Below are positions 23,459 to 35,944 of a stretch of DNA of 64,000 nucleotides, in pieces. The position numbers were made by a program, and so were the translations under genes. Source of the DNA: Chrysoperla carnea. Taxonomy: Eukaryota > Arthropoda > Insecta > Neuroptera > Chrysopidae. The notes beneath the pieces were generated by a model. It was given only the letters and a program-made list of their open reading frames with translations, searched no databases and was not told where the DNA came from. The stretch's first letter is position 1, and every line of letters starts with the position of its first letter. Location of the stretch: positions 92,613,435 through 92,677,434 of the forward strand of contig NC_058338.1 of NCBI RefSeq assembly GCF_905475395.1, in the 5' to 3' direction.

Positions 23459-25764
23459 AAACAAACCAACTGTATCTATAATGGCTGGTGATTATGATTA
23501 TCAATTGTGGGTTTATCAGTGAAAAAACATGATTCGTGAAGTGCAAAATAAATATTCTTTACACCTCTATATAGATTCAAGTCTATAAGGAGTCCGAAGG
23601 TAATGTTAACGAATGGTCTCAATTTAGGGGACAGATAATAGCATCGGTACGTTCTGAATTCTTGCGAAGCCAGTGGCAGAAAAGTAAACTATGATCTGGA
23701 TTTATTATAGTGTACATCAATACCATGGAAAAGAATACCGTTTCAGCTCCCTATATCTATACTTCGTGTTAATTAAGAAAGATGATAAAGACGCCATATA
23801 TTTAGCCAAAAATTACTTCAATGATTCCATGACGAACAAACACATTTCTCGTTAGGGTGCAATAATCAATCAGAAGCACGTCATAGACGTCAACCAACAT
23901 GGCTTCTTACTTTTATTGGTACTTTGGAAAATTGTATCGTATTATGTTAACTCTTACTCAGAGTAGCTTTAATATTGTAAACACATGGCGAGGATACTCT
24001 TAAATATGACAGTCAAAATTACATTAAAGAGATTAATTATTAAAGGAGACCAGGAGAGAAAACAAAAGTAGTAGGAATTTAATATAAACTGTGCTTACTT
24101 ACTAACATCAATCCTATTCCCGTTCCAAGTTAATTGGTGAATACTATCATGCGTAGATAATTAGCCCGTCACACGTCAGCAAAAGTTAAATAAACTTTGT
24201 AAATCATAGCCTCTACATAATTTTATTTTTAATCCACTAGCTAATAAAAAATAGATTATTGAATGATGTTTGAGAGAAAATATTAAAGCAGAGAAATAAT
24301 CTAAATAACTAAATTCATTTTAACTAATTTCACCATATTTCTATCACAAGTTTTTTTTTAATTTACTGAGTACGACTTATATTATACTAACGAAAGTAAA
24401 CGAACAGGCCCGAAAATTTCTGAAGTGAATATTTTTTGCTCATCATGAAAGAAATTCTCACAATTTCTACAGGACTTGAAAAAAATATATTTTTAAAACT
24501 GTAGATAATTATATGATAGAAAAAGTTTCAACCGCGTGAACAAAATGCTCGTAGCGCGAGTGCTGGCGGGTTAAGTTAGAATGTTTCCTTTCATATATAC
24601 TTTCTTAAATGAGCTTTCCAGGTCGGATTACTTACACCTAAATCAGGGGATAATTTTTAATTGGTACATTTAACAATACGCCCTTTGTCAACTCAATATA
24701 TTATTAATTAACTTAATATTATTTTTATGTGTGCTGTATACGTATATGTGTATATAAATATATACATAATGTATATATTTATATATTAAATTTTAGCGGA
24801 AAACAAAAAAATCATATTGTTAACAAAAAAAAAAAAAACATTCTTTTATTGTTGTAGAATCAATGTTGTCATTCAAATATTAAAAAAAAATCATAATAAT
24901 AAACCTTATACTTTGTAATAGTTTTCATTAAATAAACATGTATATAAATAAATTTTTTTTCAAAATCAATTATATCCCCAACATTTTCCCTACCCTATAA
25001 TAGTTTAAGATCCAGTGGCACCCCCATGGAAAATCTGGATTATATATCAACAAATCGTGTTAATACGAAAGAGCTAGCCTCTTGGGTCGGTCTCGCTGGG
25101 TTTAGCTAGATCAAACCTCATAAGAGGAAAATTTTCAGGTTTGATACTGGCGCTTAAACCACAAGTCTTAAACCAACACAACGAGCCTTAAACAAGCTAT
25201 TGAAGTATAGGATAACTACAACAAATAATAATGAAATAACGCTTGTACTTACCACACTTGCCGCAATCTAATTACTGGCAAATAATTAAAAGTTTCGTTA
25301 CCTCTAATACTAACGTTCTACATACACTATAAGTAAGGCAAAGAAGAAAACCTCTGAAGGGAAATTATAAGCCAGTCGCACGGGCATTGAGGACTTTTGC
25401 ATATTTATGAATTTCCTGATCTGACTAGTCAGCTGTTCAAGCTGTTTCGATATTTGTTGGCATATTTTAATTTTTTATCTTGATATTGTTGACCATGGTT
25501 ATTCGAATTTTCAAAACCGCGATGATGAGAGCACATGCCCGAGAACAGGCGTTGGCCATGGCCCGATCCAGAGCGACAAATCCTTAAAATATGATATACA
25601 GTAATTTCGATAATCGGGACTCAATAAAACCAGGGCTATTCCGAAAACTGGGATTGTTTGGAAAAATTCATTATAATTTATAATTAAAATAAATCACTGA
25701 AAAAGCATAATTGGAATCTATGCATTTAAGCGAAACTGTACATATGAGACATAAACTCTGTATA
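23459..25764. other. Non-coding, no gene recognised
   Basis: There are AT microsatellite tracts near 24,720-24,800 (TATATA/TGTATAT) and poly-A runs near 24,820. A 30-codon frame at about 25,495 (MVIRIFKTAMMRAHAREQAL, then ten more residues) has a less AT-driven composition than its surroundings but matches nothing I know. It was not called. Confidence 0.4.
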
Positions 25765-27160
25765 CAGGATGCGCATTTTTAAGTTGTCATATACCTTGAA
25801 ACTCAAAAAATCAGGGTTCGAAAATATCCGATATTTATTATAAATATCAAAATATCGGATATTTTTTATATATATCCGACATATATCAAAATTTTGATAT
25901 TTAAAAAAAACTAAAATGTTTTAAAGGTTTTATTTACTTAGGCACTTCAAATCAGACAAATGAAACCAAAACATAAAATATTCTTCTAGATCAGGCAAAA
26001 TCAATTAAAAATAATAAAATTTTTATAAATAAAAATCAACTTTAAAACAAAAACCAATTTTATAAATTGTTATCAGTCTTTTAATTATCAAATCAGTCAT
26101 CAGTCATTCGTAATAACTGTTAATTATTAAATAAAAAAATAAAATGTCGTTTCATAATTGTGCTTTGTTTGACTGCAAGGAAGATAAAGATAGATCATCT
26201 TCCGATTCTGAATCTTACTTAAACTTACTCTTTAGTAACGAACTTTTTCTGATACGGCACGATTTGAGCTTAGTATTAGTAGGTTTTAACTTTACTTCAA
26301 TGCCATAAAAATTTGGGAAGTAGAAATACGGTAACAAACGCCAAAAATTACTAAATAATATTAAATTTTTTTAAATCATTTTTGTATTGATATATATCAT
26401 AAAAATTCACGTGATATATATCGGATATATATCGGATATATATCGGATATATATCGGATATATATCATGATATATATCCATTGATATACATCCTCGAACC
26501 CTGCAAAAAATAACTTTTATCGATAAATAATTCGAGTGAAAAATGTTGGGTGTGAAGGCGCACATCTTACGCAGACATTAAACGTGTCTTAGGTTTTCAT
26601 GCTTACCCTATTACATAACTGGTAATCGATAGATGAACATTTTAAATTAGAAAGTTGTTATTGATTAAAAAAATAACATTTTTGTGCAAACCGTACAGTT
26701 CAGGCAAAAACGGACTGAAAATTTTTTTCCAACCTTGTTATTTCGTATAATTGTTTCTACGTAATTGTGGTGGCACTCTTCGAAAAAATTTCCAATTAAT
26801 CCAATAGAAGTGGTTCGTTTTTCTATAGACCATTTTAGTTCAAATTGAATGACCAAACGCACAAAAAGTAAGATTTTTGCTATCAATTACTGTTTAAACT
26901 ATTCGGTTTACAAAAAAGGTTTATTAAAAAAAATATTTGCGTATTTATAAAGAACAACTTACTCATTTAAAGCGTTCATCTAATGTTTGCCTGTAATAAA
27001 TCAGAGTGGGGTTTTAATTGAACCTGAAAACTTAGACCGAATTCGATGCCGGTATAAGATGTGTACTTTTGAAATAATTTTTCGTTTGAAGAATTTTCCT
27101 CGATAAAATTTATTTACCGAGTTTCAAGCATATGTCAACTTAAAAACGAAAGACACCCTA
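25765..27160. mobile_element. Family G MITE, copy 1, interrupted by a hAT element
   Basis: The ends TATACAGGATGCGCATTTTTAA and CTTAAAAACGAAAGACACCCTA correspond to those of copy 2 at 56,325-57,017, with TA at the borders. The interior matches too: AATAACTTTTATCGATAAA, GCATCTTACGCA-ACATTAAAC and GAATTCGATGCCGGTATAA. The 25,812-26,505 segment is absent from copy 2, and sequence resumes directly across it. Confidence 0.75.
25812..26505. mobile_element. 694-bp non-autonomous hAT element, nested
   Basis: The ends CAGGGTTCGA and TCGAACCCTG are flanked by the perfect 8-base duplication CAAAAAAT at 25,804-25,811 and 26,506-26,513. Both are hAT hallmarks. Subterminal regions are rich in ATATCGGATAT motifs: near the right end GGATATATATC repeats several times in tandem, and the left has CCGATATT/GGATATTTT. 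Such subterminal motifs often bind hAT transposases. No transposase frame is present. Confidence 0.85.
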
Positions 27161-27179
27161 TATATGATATGAGTGTAAA

Positions 27180-27659
27180 GGGCGACAAATATTATTTTTG
27201 CCCGGAGCGGCTAACTAGCTCACTCCTGTCATATGCCAAGCGTACGAGCTCATGACAGTTTTTAAAAGTGTAATTATTAATTGTCTGAAGAAAATTATGT
27301 CATATACGGCCTCTTTTTCTTCCTTCATTCATGCATCCAGTTAACACTACACTTTCAACGCTTCCTTCGCGTATTATGTGACTTAAAAAATCAAGTTGTT
27401 TTTAAAAAAATATTATTTGCTAGTTGTCGCGATGCATGAGTACTACATCGTCAGCATATATAATATTATTGACATTCGTTCCACTAATATTCATTCCCCG
27501 CATGTCCTTTATAGTATCGAAGATTGTCTGGCTATACAGCAGAAACATACCGGGAGACATAACGCAGCCTTGTGTACCTTTCTGTATACAAAATAATTCT
27601 GACTTATTATTTTTATACTTTACTCTGCGATAAATACGACTTGGAATTGCGTAAGCCAA
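27180..27659 (-). pseudogene. LINE reverse transcriptase relic (frameshifted)
   Basis: The minus-strand frame 27,659-27,420 reads GTQGCVMSPGMFLLYSQTIF and then IIYADDVVLMH. This is the reverse transcriptase palm with its YADD catalytic box. Further along the same strand, in other frames and past stops, the remains of the C-terminal region can be read (LDFLSHIIREGSVESVVLTG, then GRKRGRI, then ELVRLAYDRSEL). That order is typical of RTE/CR1-like LINE C-termini. Several hundred residues between the two parts are missing, and stops and shifts interrupt the rest. It is a dead fragment. Confidence 0.7.
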
Positions 27660-28879
27660 GGCTCACATCAAAAGAATTCATGACCCTATCGATTCTCGTT
27701 GTCATTGTTAACATATAATTTTCCATCATATAACTTTTGTTTACCTACTTACCGTCAAATTTTCAAATCAATCGGAGTTATAGCAAAGAATTTAGAGGTT
27801 TTACCCCCGTTTACTGTACTAATAATAAAATTTTCTCTCACTCGATAAAAGAGTTTCTTGTTTTTTATTGACTTGATGACCTAACATGATGAACAAAAGT
27901 TTGAACAGTTTGGACCATTACAATGCACACGAGTCTGATTATAAGCATTAAAACGAAAGTTATTATACTTCCAAATAGACATTTATTTTATCAGTTACAT
28001 CTTACATTCAGTTGGAATGGTAAAACATATTTATAATGATACTTTCATAATTTTCCAATACAAGAAACTTGTAAATGTATCAATTAATAATATTTTAATT
28101 ACAAATAAAAATTAAACAGGACAAAAAAAAATTTAATTACTTAATAAAAACTGAAACAATTAAAGTGCCGTTTTAATGAATCCATATATATTGTATATGC
28201 AGACTCTATATAAGTCATCAAATGAAAATTTGATCCCCTTTGGAAAACGTCTTACAGCAAAAACAAAAATACAAAAAAGCTGCACAATATTTTTTTAAAT
28301 TTACAATGAATAATTAATGGCACTTAAATTGTTCGTTGCAGACATACCAGACTTGTAACATAAAAACCTTACACCAACAAACACTAATGACGTCAGCATG
28401 TATTCCCTTGTTTGTGAGTGTGATTTCAAAGTTTTCTTTTTTGTTCACATTTATTTTTTAATTAGTTAAGTAGTGTGTAGTTAATTCTCTAGAATTTTTT
28501 CCAAACAAATACCTTGATTATCTAAATACTTTTTCGATAAAATAGAAATTACATGTAATTTTCAATAATTTTTAAGTATTAGCTAACAAAAAAGCTAATT
28601 TTTAAAAGTTTTTTATACATATTTTTAGATTAAATCACGGCAGAGATATTTATGACATGCTTAAGAATATTAAACAAGAGTTTCAAAAAAAAGTTTCTAA
28701 TCACTTTTTTTAAATTCTTTTATTTATCAAACAAATATGCTTCATAATGTAACGTTTTCGGTGTACAATTGTTTATTAGGCCTGAATACTAGGGTCTCGA
28801 TTGTAGTCCTCTTTATTCTTTATCATTAATATTATTATTAACAATTAAAATCACCTTCGTAAAAACAAAAAAAAAAAAC
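27660..28879. other. Non-coding, nothing recognised
   Basis: AT-rich sequence without a supportable gene or repeat boundary. A few bases of further LINE relic may extend past 27,660. Confidence 0.4.
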
Positions 28880-29800
28880 AAATCTTCAACGATTAGAAAT
28901 TATCGACCGGGATAAACTTATTGATCGTTAGAGAAAGACAAATATTTTAAACATAGTGCATTTCAATAAATCGTAAATAGTGTTCGTATAATGTAACAGT
29001 ACCTAGATGATCGAGCTTTACTCGGCATTTTTTTAGTTAAAAAGGCACAAATTTCATCATACGAACCATTGAAAATGCCCTTCCACAAATACCAATTTGA
29101 ATGCCTCGGTAATGTATTTTATTACGTCGCCCATAGATGACAGGGCGAGTCATATTTTGCAGTCAATGTTTCAGTTTTTCATGAAAACACGGATAAAACG
29201 ACATTTTCTAATAATGAAACCTAACTAGATCGATTTTTCGCCGTAAAAACTCCCTGCATACTAATTTTCTTACATAAATAGATCTCCAAATACAGAACTA
29301 TGTTCGTAAAACAATTTTTCCAAAAAGAAATGCTGAATAAATATTGCTGTCCTTATTTTATCTTTCCTTATTTGATATGGCCCTTAAAATAAAGAGAGCC
29401 TTAACGAACGATAATGATCTTAACTGTCGAAGGAATTTGATTTTTTTGTATAGATATGTGAAAAACATCTTTGATTTAAAATAATTTGCAAAATTTTTCG
29501 AAACAACAACCGGGAAAAACTTGTTGATCGTTAGAGTTGATGTAACATATCAACAAAAAGCTAAACTTTCTGAAGTACCGAATTATTGCGGTAAAATATC
29601 TTTCCCGAAAATACATGCAGAATGAATATTGCTCACCTTATTTTATCTTTTCCTTATTTTTGATATTTTGATATGGTCCTTAAGATGAAAAGACCTTTAA
29701 CGAACGATAATGATCTAGATTGTCGAAGGAATTTGATTTTTTTGTGTCGATATGAAAACCATTGTTTTAAAGTGATTTGCAACATTTTTCGAAACTTTTA
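28880..29800 (+). repeat. Degenerate direct repeats beyond the ubiquilin 3' end
   Basis: TTAACGAACGATAATGATCT and GTCGAAGGAATTTGATTTTT occur near 29,400-29,450 and again near 29,697-29,745, with CTTATTTTATCTTT and GATATGG blocks before each. A further ACCGGGATAAACTTATTGAT block near 28,905 recurs as CCGGGAAAAACTTGTTGATC near 29,508. The pattern is an old tandem duplication with an offset of about 290 bases, plus one longer offset. Confidence 0.55.
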
Positions 29801-30384
29801 TTTTATATTTAGAATAATACTTCTCTGCCGAGGAGGGGTCTTCTAAACTATTTTTTTGTTAGACAACAAATATTTTGTGAATTAAAAAAAGAAGACGATT
29901 TTTAATTAAAAACTGAAATTTTTCAACAGTTTATTGTAAACTTATTAAAAATAATTGCTAAATAGGGGCTTGGTGGTTGTTTTTTTTTTTTTTTGGTGGG
30001 GTGGCAATTAACTACAATAATTCAAAATATCAATATTTTATAAAACAGAATTATTATGCAAGTTTGTTTTTCTTTTTCTTGATGAGAATATAATAAGAAG
30101 TTTATTTAATCCAACTTAGATTATGGTTATATATCTAGGTTTGTTTTTTTTTTTTTTTGTTTCATCTAAATAATTAATTAATAATTATAATTAATATAGT
30201 CCAAAACTGCACTCGTTTAATAATAATATTTTTTGTTTTTTTTTATGTAGATTTAATATTTTTTGTATTTCATTAAATGTAAAGAAAAAAAAAGTAGTGA
30301 AATTAGAAACTGAAAAGTGCTGCTTAACTGAGCAGATTTTTGCATCAAAGAAAACTACTTTTTAAGGCAACATCTAATATGGTT
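29801..30384. other. Probable ubiquilin 3' UTR, homopolymer-rich
   Basis: Long T and A runs lie on the plus strand at 29,980-30,000, 30,145-30,160 and 30,235-30,250. On the minus strand an AATAAA occurs at 30,106-30,101, about 280 bases after the ubiquilin stop, and would make a reasonable polyadenylation signal. Confidence 0.4.
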
Positions 30385-33300
30385 AGCTCATAGATAGCTG
30401 ACCAAGCGCTAATAACCTTTCCACAGCAGCATTTATATCACCAAATGTAGCAATTAATGCTGAAACAAAAAAATATTTATTAATTAAAGGATTTAGGCAA
30501 GAACATATATATTAAAGAAGTCCAATGGAGTAGATAGGGTAGCAGGCAAAAAGACGCCTATCTGGACGAGTCGGTCGTTGCGTAGTTTGTACTGTGCATC
30601 AGACTGTCTTTTATTTTCAATCAATTAAACAATTGTTTTGGATCTCTTAGGTAAGCCTGATGCGCAGTATAAAGTACACAACGTCCGATAAATAAATCCC
30701 GCCCATATAGGCGCCTTAAATTCAACCACGGATGCTTATAGCTCGGTACTTGACCAAGTACTCACTTGGCGACGAATTAGAAACTGGAGACATCGCAAGG
30801 ACATTTTACTACAATTTTAGTTGGGTATAATTAATTTGGGGACTTACCTTGTAAATTAGCTTCTCGATTTACAAAACCCATCGCTGTGAGTTGTTCTAAT
30901 TGTGCTCTATACCGTTCCTCAGGTGGTTGACTTGGATCAGCGTTTGTTGACATACTTCCAATCATTCTAGCCATAAACTGTGTAAATAAATCTTGTTGGT
31001 TAGCAGGTGTACTTGCTGTAGTTCCAGACGTTGGTGATGTTGTCGTATTAGTTGTAGATGTTGTTGTTCCTGTAGGAGTTGGAATTGTTGCAGGGACAGG
31101 ACCAATACCTCCGAGATTCGGAACTAAACCTGGTGCTACTTGTCTTAACTGTTCCATACCTTGTTGAATTTGCAATAAAGCATTCAAAGCCTATAAAAAA
31201 AGCAAACAGAAAATAAACTGTCCAATTAGCATTCACCAGTCAGCAATAATACAAACCTGTGGATTTGTCATCATATTATGGACTTCCGGATTTTGTAGCT
31301 GCTGCAAAAATTGTGGCATCATATTCCGCATTTGTTCTTGCATCGTTGGATTTCCAGCGAGGAGTGGATTCTGGTTAATGATCTGGTTCGCCATGTTCGG
31401 GTCCGCTGATAAAGCCTGCAACATCTGCTGGGTATACGGAGCTGACATCATGTTCTGCATCAATTGGGGATTCTCTGACATCTATAAGTAAAAAATTGAA
31501 ATTAAAAATAACGTTAAACAAAAGAAAAATTGAAATTTGTACCTGTTGCAGTAAACTCTGCATGGCTGGTGAATTGAGTACCCCAGTCCCTGGCCGCGGC
31601 TGTTGTCGAGCTGCTCCTCCGCTGCTACCACCTCCAGGAGCCCATGGATTCGGCAATGGATCACGATTTTCCGTTCCCTGTTGTGGATTACTACCATCAG
31701 TATTTTCAACTAGCCCAGAAAATGGATTACGAGAGAACTGCTCAGTGGCAGCACTTAGCATAGGTTCTTGTATATCACGGTACATGCGTTGTAATGCATT
31801 ATAACCACCAGGAATACTTTCCAGATTAGATATAGCTCGATCATGACTGCGCATCAACTCTTGTAACATTGATGGATTCCGCGCCAACTCCATGGTCTGC
31901 CTCAGCAACTCTGGATTATTCAGCATATGACTGATCTCTGGATTCCGCTAAATAAAATGTTTAAAATGTTCATTATTTACAGTAATCATAATTCACTCCT
32001 ATATTTCTATACCTCCATTAAATCACGCATTTGTGGATTCGATGTAATTAATGTACGCATATTCTCTGGATCATTCATTAAAGCGCGAACCAATGGATTC
32101 TCTAGTACTTGTCTCATTGTATCAGGATTACTTAATAGTTCTGTTTGTAAACGATTTTGTAACTCCATAAAATTTGGTGCACCCATTCCTAATCCTTCTA
32201 GACCGGCAAGACCGCCCAATGAGCCCAAACCGAATGGCGTAGCACTTATATCAGCTATAGGAATAAAATTAAACAAATAAAATCATTAGAATTTTTTGTA
32301 AATAAAACAATAAATTTAGAATTTGCTCTCCCTTAAAGTAAGTAATCTTTAATTTATGGTCAAAATTGATGACTCTAAAAAGAAAATCAATAAGGAAATG
32401 ACGTGGAAAAGTAAAGAAGGATGTTAATGTATCGCCTCCTCCACGAGGCCGGAGTCCTACCTTACATAAAACATGAAACTTCTATGAAAATGACTCAAAG
32501 TTTTTTGTTTTCTTCTTTAAATTTACTTTTCCTTTGTTAAATTTACCTTTTCAAGTTTCAATATTTCTGGAGGCTAACTTTCTCCACCAAAAAAACCTTG
32601 AAAGTTTTCAGTGGAAAATTTTGTATTAACGCTTATTCGAATATATTAAAAAAGAACAAATTAAATAGTTAATAATAAACGAGTCGACCCTTTTATGTTA
32701 AAAATAAGCCATTACACTTTTTTCAAGCCAGTTTTTAACATCAATCATCTCCTGCGTTTTTATACCCTGTATATATGAAATATACCAGAGTATATTAAGT
32801 TTAGTCCCAAGTTTGTAATACAAGTGTTCATAAAACCACCTAATTAGTTGATTTTCGTACTCAGGACGTAAAGAGATTTTAAATTCGTAAATGGGCAACA
32901 TAGGCCCATCGGGTCTTGGATCCGTGCGATTTATAAGAGAACTTGTTAGATCCATCTTATAAGTCGTAAAAGAGAACAAAATTTTGCAAAACTTAAGTTT
33001 CCTTTTTCTCAAAAACTGTAAAAGACAGAGAATTGAAAATTTGTAGGTAGCTTCAAATATTGAATCTATTTATTAAACCCATGCGATAATAGTAAGGGGG
33101 TTAAAAAATCAATTTTCAGACAAAAAATTGTTTATTTATAAATTCGTTTCAGAGCATGTATTTTTCAAAAAATGATGAATCTCTTTTTCTTTTTGGACTT
33201 TTTTTATTTATAAAAATTATACACGAACTGATATTTTAACAACTAACTCAGTCAATTGTTTATTTTCACTTAGTGTCTTAGTTACTGATTAAGAGAGCGG

Positions 33301-35364
33301 CATTTTTAAAAACGTAATTTTTTTAACATTTAACATACTTTTCACAGATATTTTTCTTTTTCGGTTTATTCCTATACAGCAAGATTTCTTCCATAAACAA
33401 ACGATTATAATGATTACTCAGAAAAAAATGAAATGATAAAATAAAGTCTGCATTTTGAATAACCAAAATAGACAGTTTCTAATCCGTAATTCGAAATTTT
33501 ATGTGGTCGTAGGTGTTACATAACAGTAGGTGTAGCATATGACGCGTAATTTTAAATACTTTCAATGACTAGGCGATTAGGCCATTAGCCGCGCTTGAAT
33601 GTTGTGACTGTTAAATAGAACTGATATTTTTTGTCGTTTCATGCAACCATTAAACGTTTTACTTGCATCATCCTTTAATTCTGTGTTTGTACCAGAAATG
33701 TCTAGAATAAACTTAGATTGCGTGCTATTGTGTAATTTGTACGTATTTTGTAATTGACGCAAGCTTATGACGGATTTTTGAAAATGCAAAAGAAAATCGC
33801 AATGTGTAGTAATTCGAGCGTGTCAGGTTCGTATACTGGAGATCAACTTAATGCCCTGGTCATGCTGAGCCTTAATCGGACAGAAATCTTTCTGTGTTTT
33901 CCTAATCTGACGGTTTGATTTTCTTTTTACTCTTCCTACATTATTTTAGTGAAGTTCCGATTACTCGGTCATTTTCGTTTTCGAGTTTCTTAATTAGACA
34001 AACACGTTATTATTATTTGATTATAAACAGATCAAAAACACAAGCTGTGCTAGTCGAAATATAGCGTATTTACTTAACAACATGTCTGCTTCTATATTGT
34101 ACATTCTGTGTCACAAAAATCGCACGAATTTACATAAAGTATATATACTTTTGTACGCTTTTTGTGACTTTGCATAGTGTCAAAGCCTGTAATTGAGTAG
34201 CCTGTTTCAAAGTCTATACCCTAGAAAAACGTATCCGTATCCGCGGATATACATTAAAGAAAAACTGTTAATTTTTCACCAGTTCCGACAACAAATACGT
34301 AATCTACGTAAAAAAAATGCGTTAATTTGGTTTTTTTACTGTTGTTCTAGGAGCATTTTTAAGAAGGGTCGTTAAAGTGCAAATTTAATCCCTAAACCCC
34401 CTCTTGGACTCGCCTACTAATTGAATATTGTATTGTTAAATAAGCATCTACAATCCCCTGGATTTCAGCAATAAATTATTTCCGAAAGTATGATTATATT
34501 TACTTTTTTAAAGCTACAGAAAACGCACCTAAAATAGTGCCGTGTAATTATAAACCCTTTATATGTTCATATATGTTTTTACATTTTTATTCAGTCAAAA
34601 CCTTATTAATTCGTCGTAATAACCGATTAATCGTTTTAAGTGATATCGCTATAACCGATTTTAACTTACGAACTTTAAAAAATGATGCTTAGCAGCATTA
34701 ATTCACAAATGTAATCAAAACAATAAAATTATTTAAATAAAATTTCGCAATATATCATATTTAAATTAAATACATAAACGTATATAGTTTAATTAACATG
34801 AATATTAAATAATTTGATCACAAAATAGAGTTAAATTAAACCATTATGATAAGCCGGTAAACAGAACCTCTATCTCAATTATTGTATCATCAAATATTGC
34901 AAATACAACAAAATTATAATATTAAAATATATTATTGAATTCCCATTCACCTGGTGGTCTTTGTGGTCCAGCATCGGCTGGTCGTGGCGCTGTTTTAATC
35001 ACCAAGTGTACAGTTAAACCATCCTTAATGTTATGTGTTTGTAATGTATCACTATCTTTCATTATTTTCCCAGCAAAAATTAAACATAATTGGTCGGGTT
35101 CAGCACCAAATTTTTCAGCAATCACATCTTTAAACTACAAATAAACATACATTTTATTAAAATAACGCAATAATATGTAAAAAAAAACTTAAATAAATAC
35201 GTCATTATAATTCTATGTACAAAGTTTAAGGTTAGAATATAATTATGTATGAAAATAGTTACATCTTTAATGGACGCATCATCTTCAACTTCGATGGTTT
35301 GCTTTTCTTTAGGTGTTTTCACCACTACGCTAATTTTTTTCGAGTTTTCCTGCCCTTCTGCCAT
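30385..35364 (-). CDS. Ubqn: Ubiquilin (UBL-UBA proteasome shuttle factor)
   Basis: Seven exons on the minus strand join in frame: 35,364-35,263; 35,134-34,951; 32,254-32,013; 31,947-31,543; 31,481-31,257; 31,190-30,848; 30,461-30,385 (stop TAA). The product is 525 aa, slightly shorter than human UBQLN1. The start is the ATG giving [20 protein letters not shown]. Residues ~10-83 form a ubiquitin-like domain ([25 protein letters not shown]). Exons 3-6 carry the STI1/heat-shock chaperonin-binding repeats rich in NP-M-L ([57 protein letters not shown]). A Thr/Ser/Asn-rich linker follows. The C-terminus is a UBA domain ([20 protein letters not shown], ending [12 protein letters not shown]). Ubiquilins bind proteasomes through UBL and ubiquitin through UBA, and chaperone membrane proteins. 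The second intron (2.7 kb) holds a family A repeat and a copy of the gene's own 5' flank. Confidence 0.96.
30540..30722. repeat. Palindromic MITE in the last ubiquilin intron
   Basis: AAGACGCCTATCTGGACGAG and GTTTGTACTGTGCATCAGAC on the left are mirrored by GCCTGATGCGCAGTATAAAG and CCCGCCCATATAGGCGCCTT on the right. The arms are about 60 bases with mismatches. No clear target duplication was found. Confidence 0.65.
32757..33275 (+). repeat. Family A repeat, internally shortened, in ubiquilin intron 2
   Basis: It opens with TATACCCTGTATATATGAAA, continues through TTAAGTTTAGTCCCAAGTTT and CAACATAGGC, and closes with the end palindrome ACAACTAACTCAGTCAATTG. It is antisense to ubiquilin. The middle has diverged beyond recognition. 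Confidence 0.6.
33537..33742 (-). promoter_or_regulatory. Duplicate of the ubiquilin 5' flank inside its second intron
   Basis: This segment matches 35,376-35,602, just upstream of the ubiquilin start codon, in the same orientation. Shared blocks are CTTTCAATGACTAGGCGA, AACTGATATTTTTTG, GTTTCATGCAACCATTAAAC, GTTTTACTTGCATCAT and ACTTAGATTGC. On the gene's strand the similarity ends about 12 bases before the position equivalent to the ATG, so promoter and leader are copied but not coding exon 1. If active it would be an internal promoter upstream of exon 3. Function is inferred, not shown. Confidence 0.6.
33743..34950. other. Ubiquilin intron 2, remaining part
   Basis: No further repeat or conserved block was recognised. 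The short plus-strand frame near 34,193 lacks any recognisable feature. Confidence 0.4.
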
Positions 35365-35610
35365 TTTCACTATTAATATGACTCGTAATTTTGGATGCTT
35401 TCAATGACTAGGCGACTAGGCCACGAGTGCGCTTGTATTTTGTGACTGTTGAACAGAACTGATATTTTTTGACGTTTCATGCAACCATTAAACGTTTTAC
35501 TTGCATCATTCTTTCATTTTGTACTGTGTTTGTGTTTGTATCAGAAATTTCTAGAACAAACTTAGATTGCTTACTATTGCATGTTATTGTGTAATTTGAA
35601 TGCGATTTTT
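35365..35610 (-). promoter_or_regulatory. Ubiquilin 5' UTR and probable promoter region
   Basis: This is the ~240-base upstream flank of the ubiquilin ATG. It is defined only by position and by its duplication at 33,537-33,742. No TATA box was recognised with confidence. The ATG is preceded by a purine-rich GTGAAA context, which suits animal initiation. Confidence 0.45.
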
Positions 35611-35944
35611 TATTCAGAGGATGTATACAATAAACAGAATTAAGAATTTATACAGAAGTTTTAATCACATTTCTCAATTTTATTTTACCTTTAACAATCT
35701 TCAAAAAAAATTTTTGGTTGGAACGCATGGACAAAACACCGTTTAGAAATTCTGGAATAGCGTAATTTTTTCTTAATGTTTTATATTAATAGGAAATTCG
35801 GGAGATGAGCGACAATACAATGTTTTTGTATTTAATTTCTGTCGAATGTATTAAGCTTATGGAAAAATGTTTCGAACGGAAGTTGTTTGTTCTCTATCTG
35901 TTACTAGCTACGAACATGAACTATTTTTAATATCTTTCAGAGCC

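Noticed and set aside
25495-25592. 30-codon frame beginning MVIRIFKTAMMRAHAREQAL
   Set aside because: Too short, no splice-supported continuation and no recognisable match; possibly part of an old element.
31496-32280. Plus-strand frames of 102 and 117 codons opposite ubiquilin exons
   Set aside because: They are antisense to clear UBL/STI1-type coding exons and cross its introns; no independent evidence.
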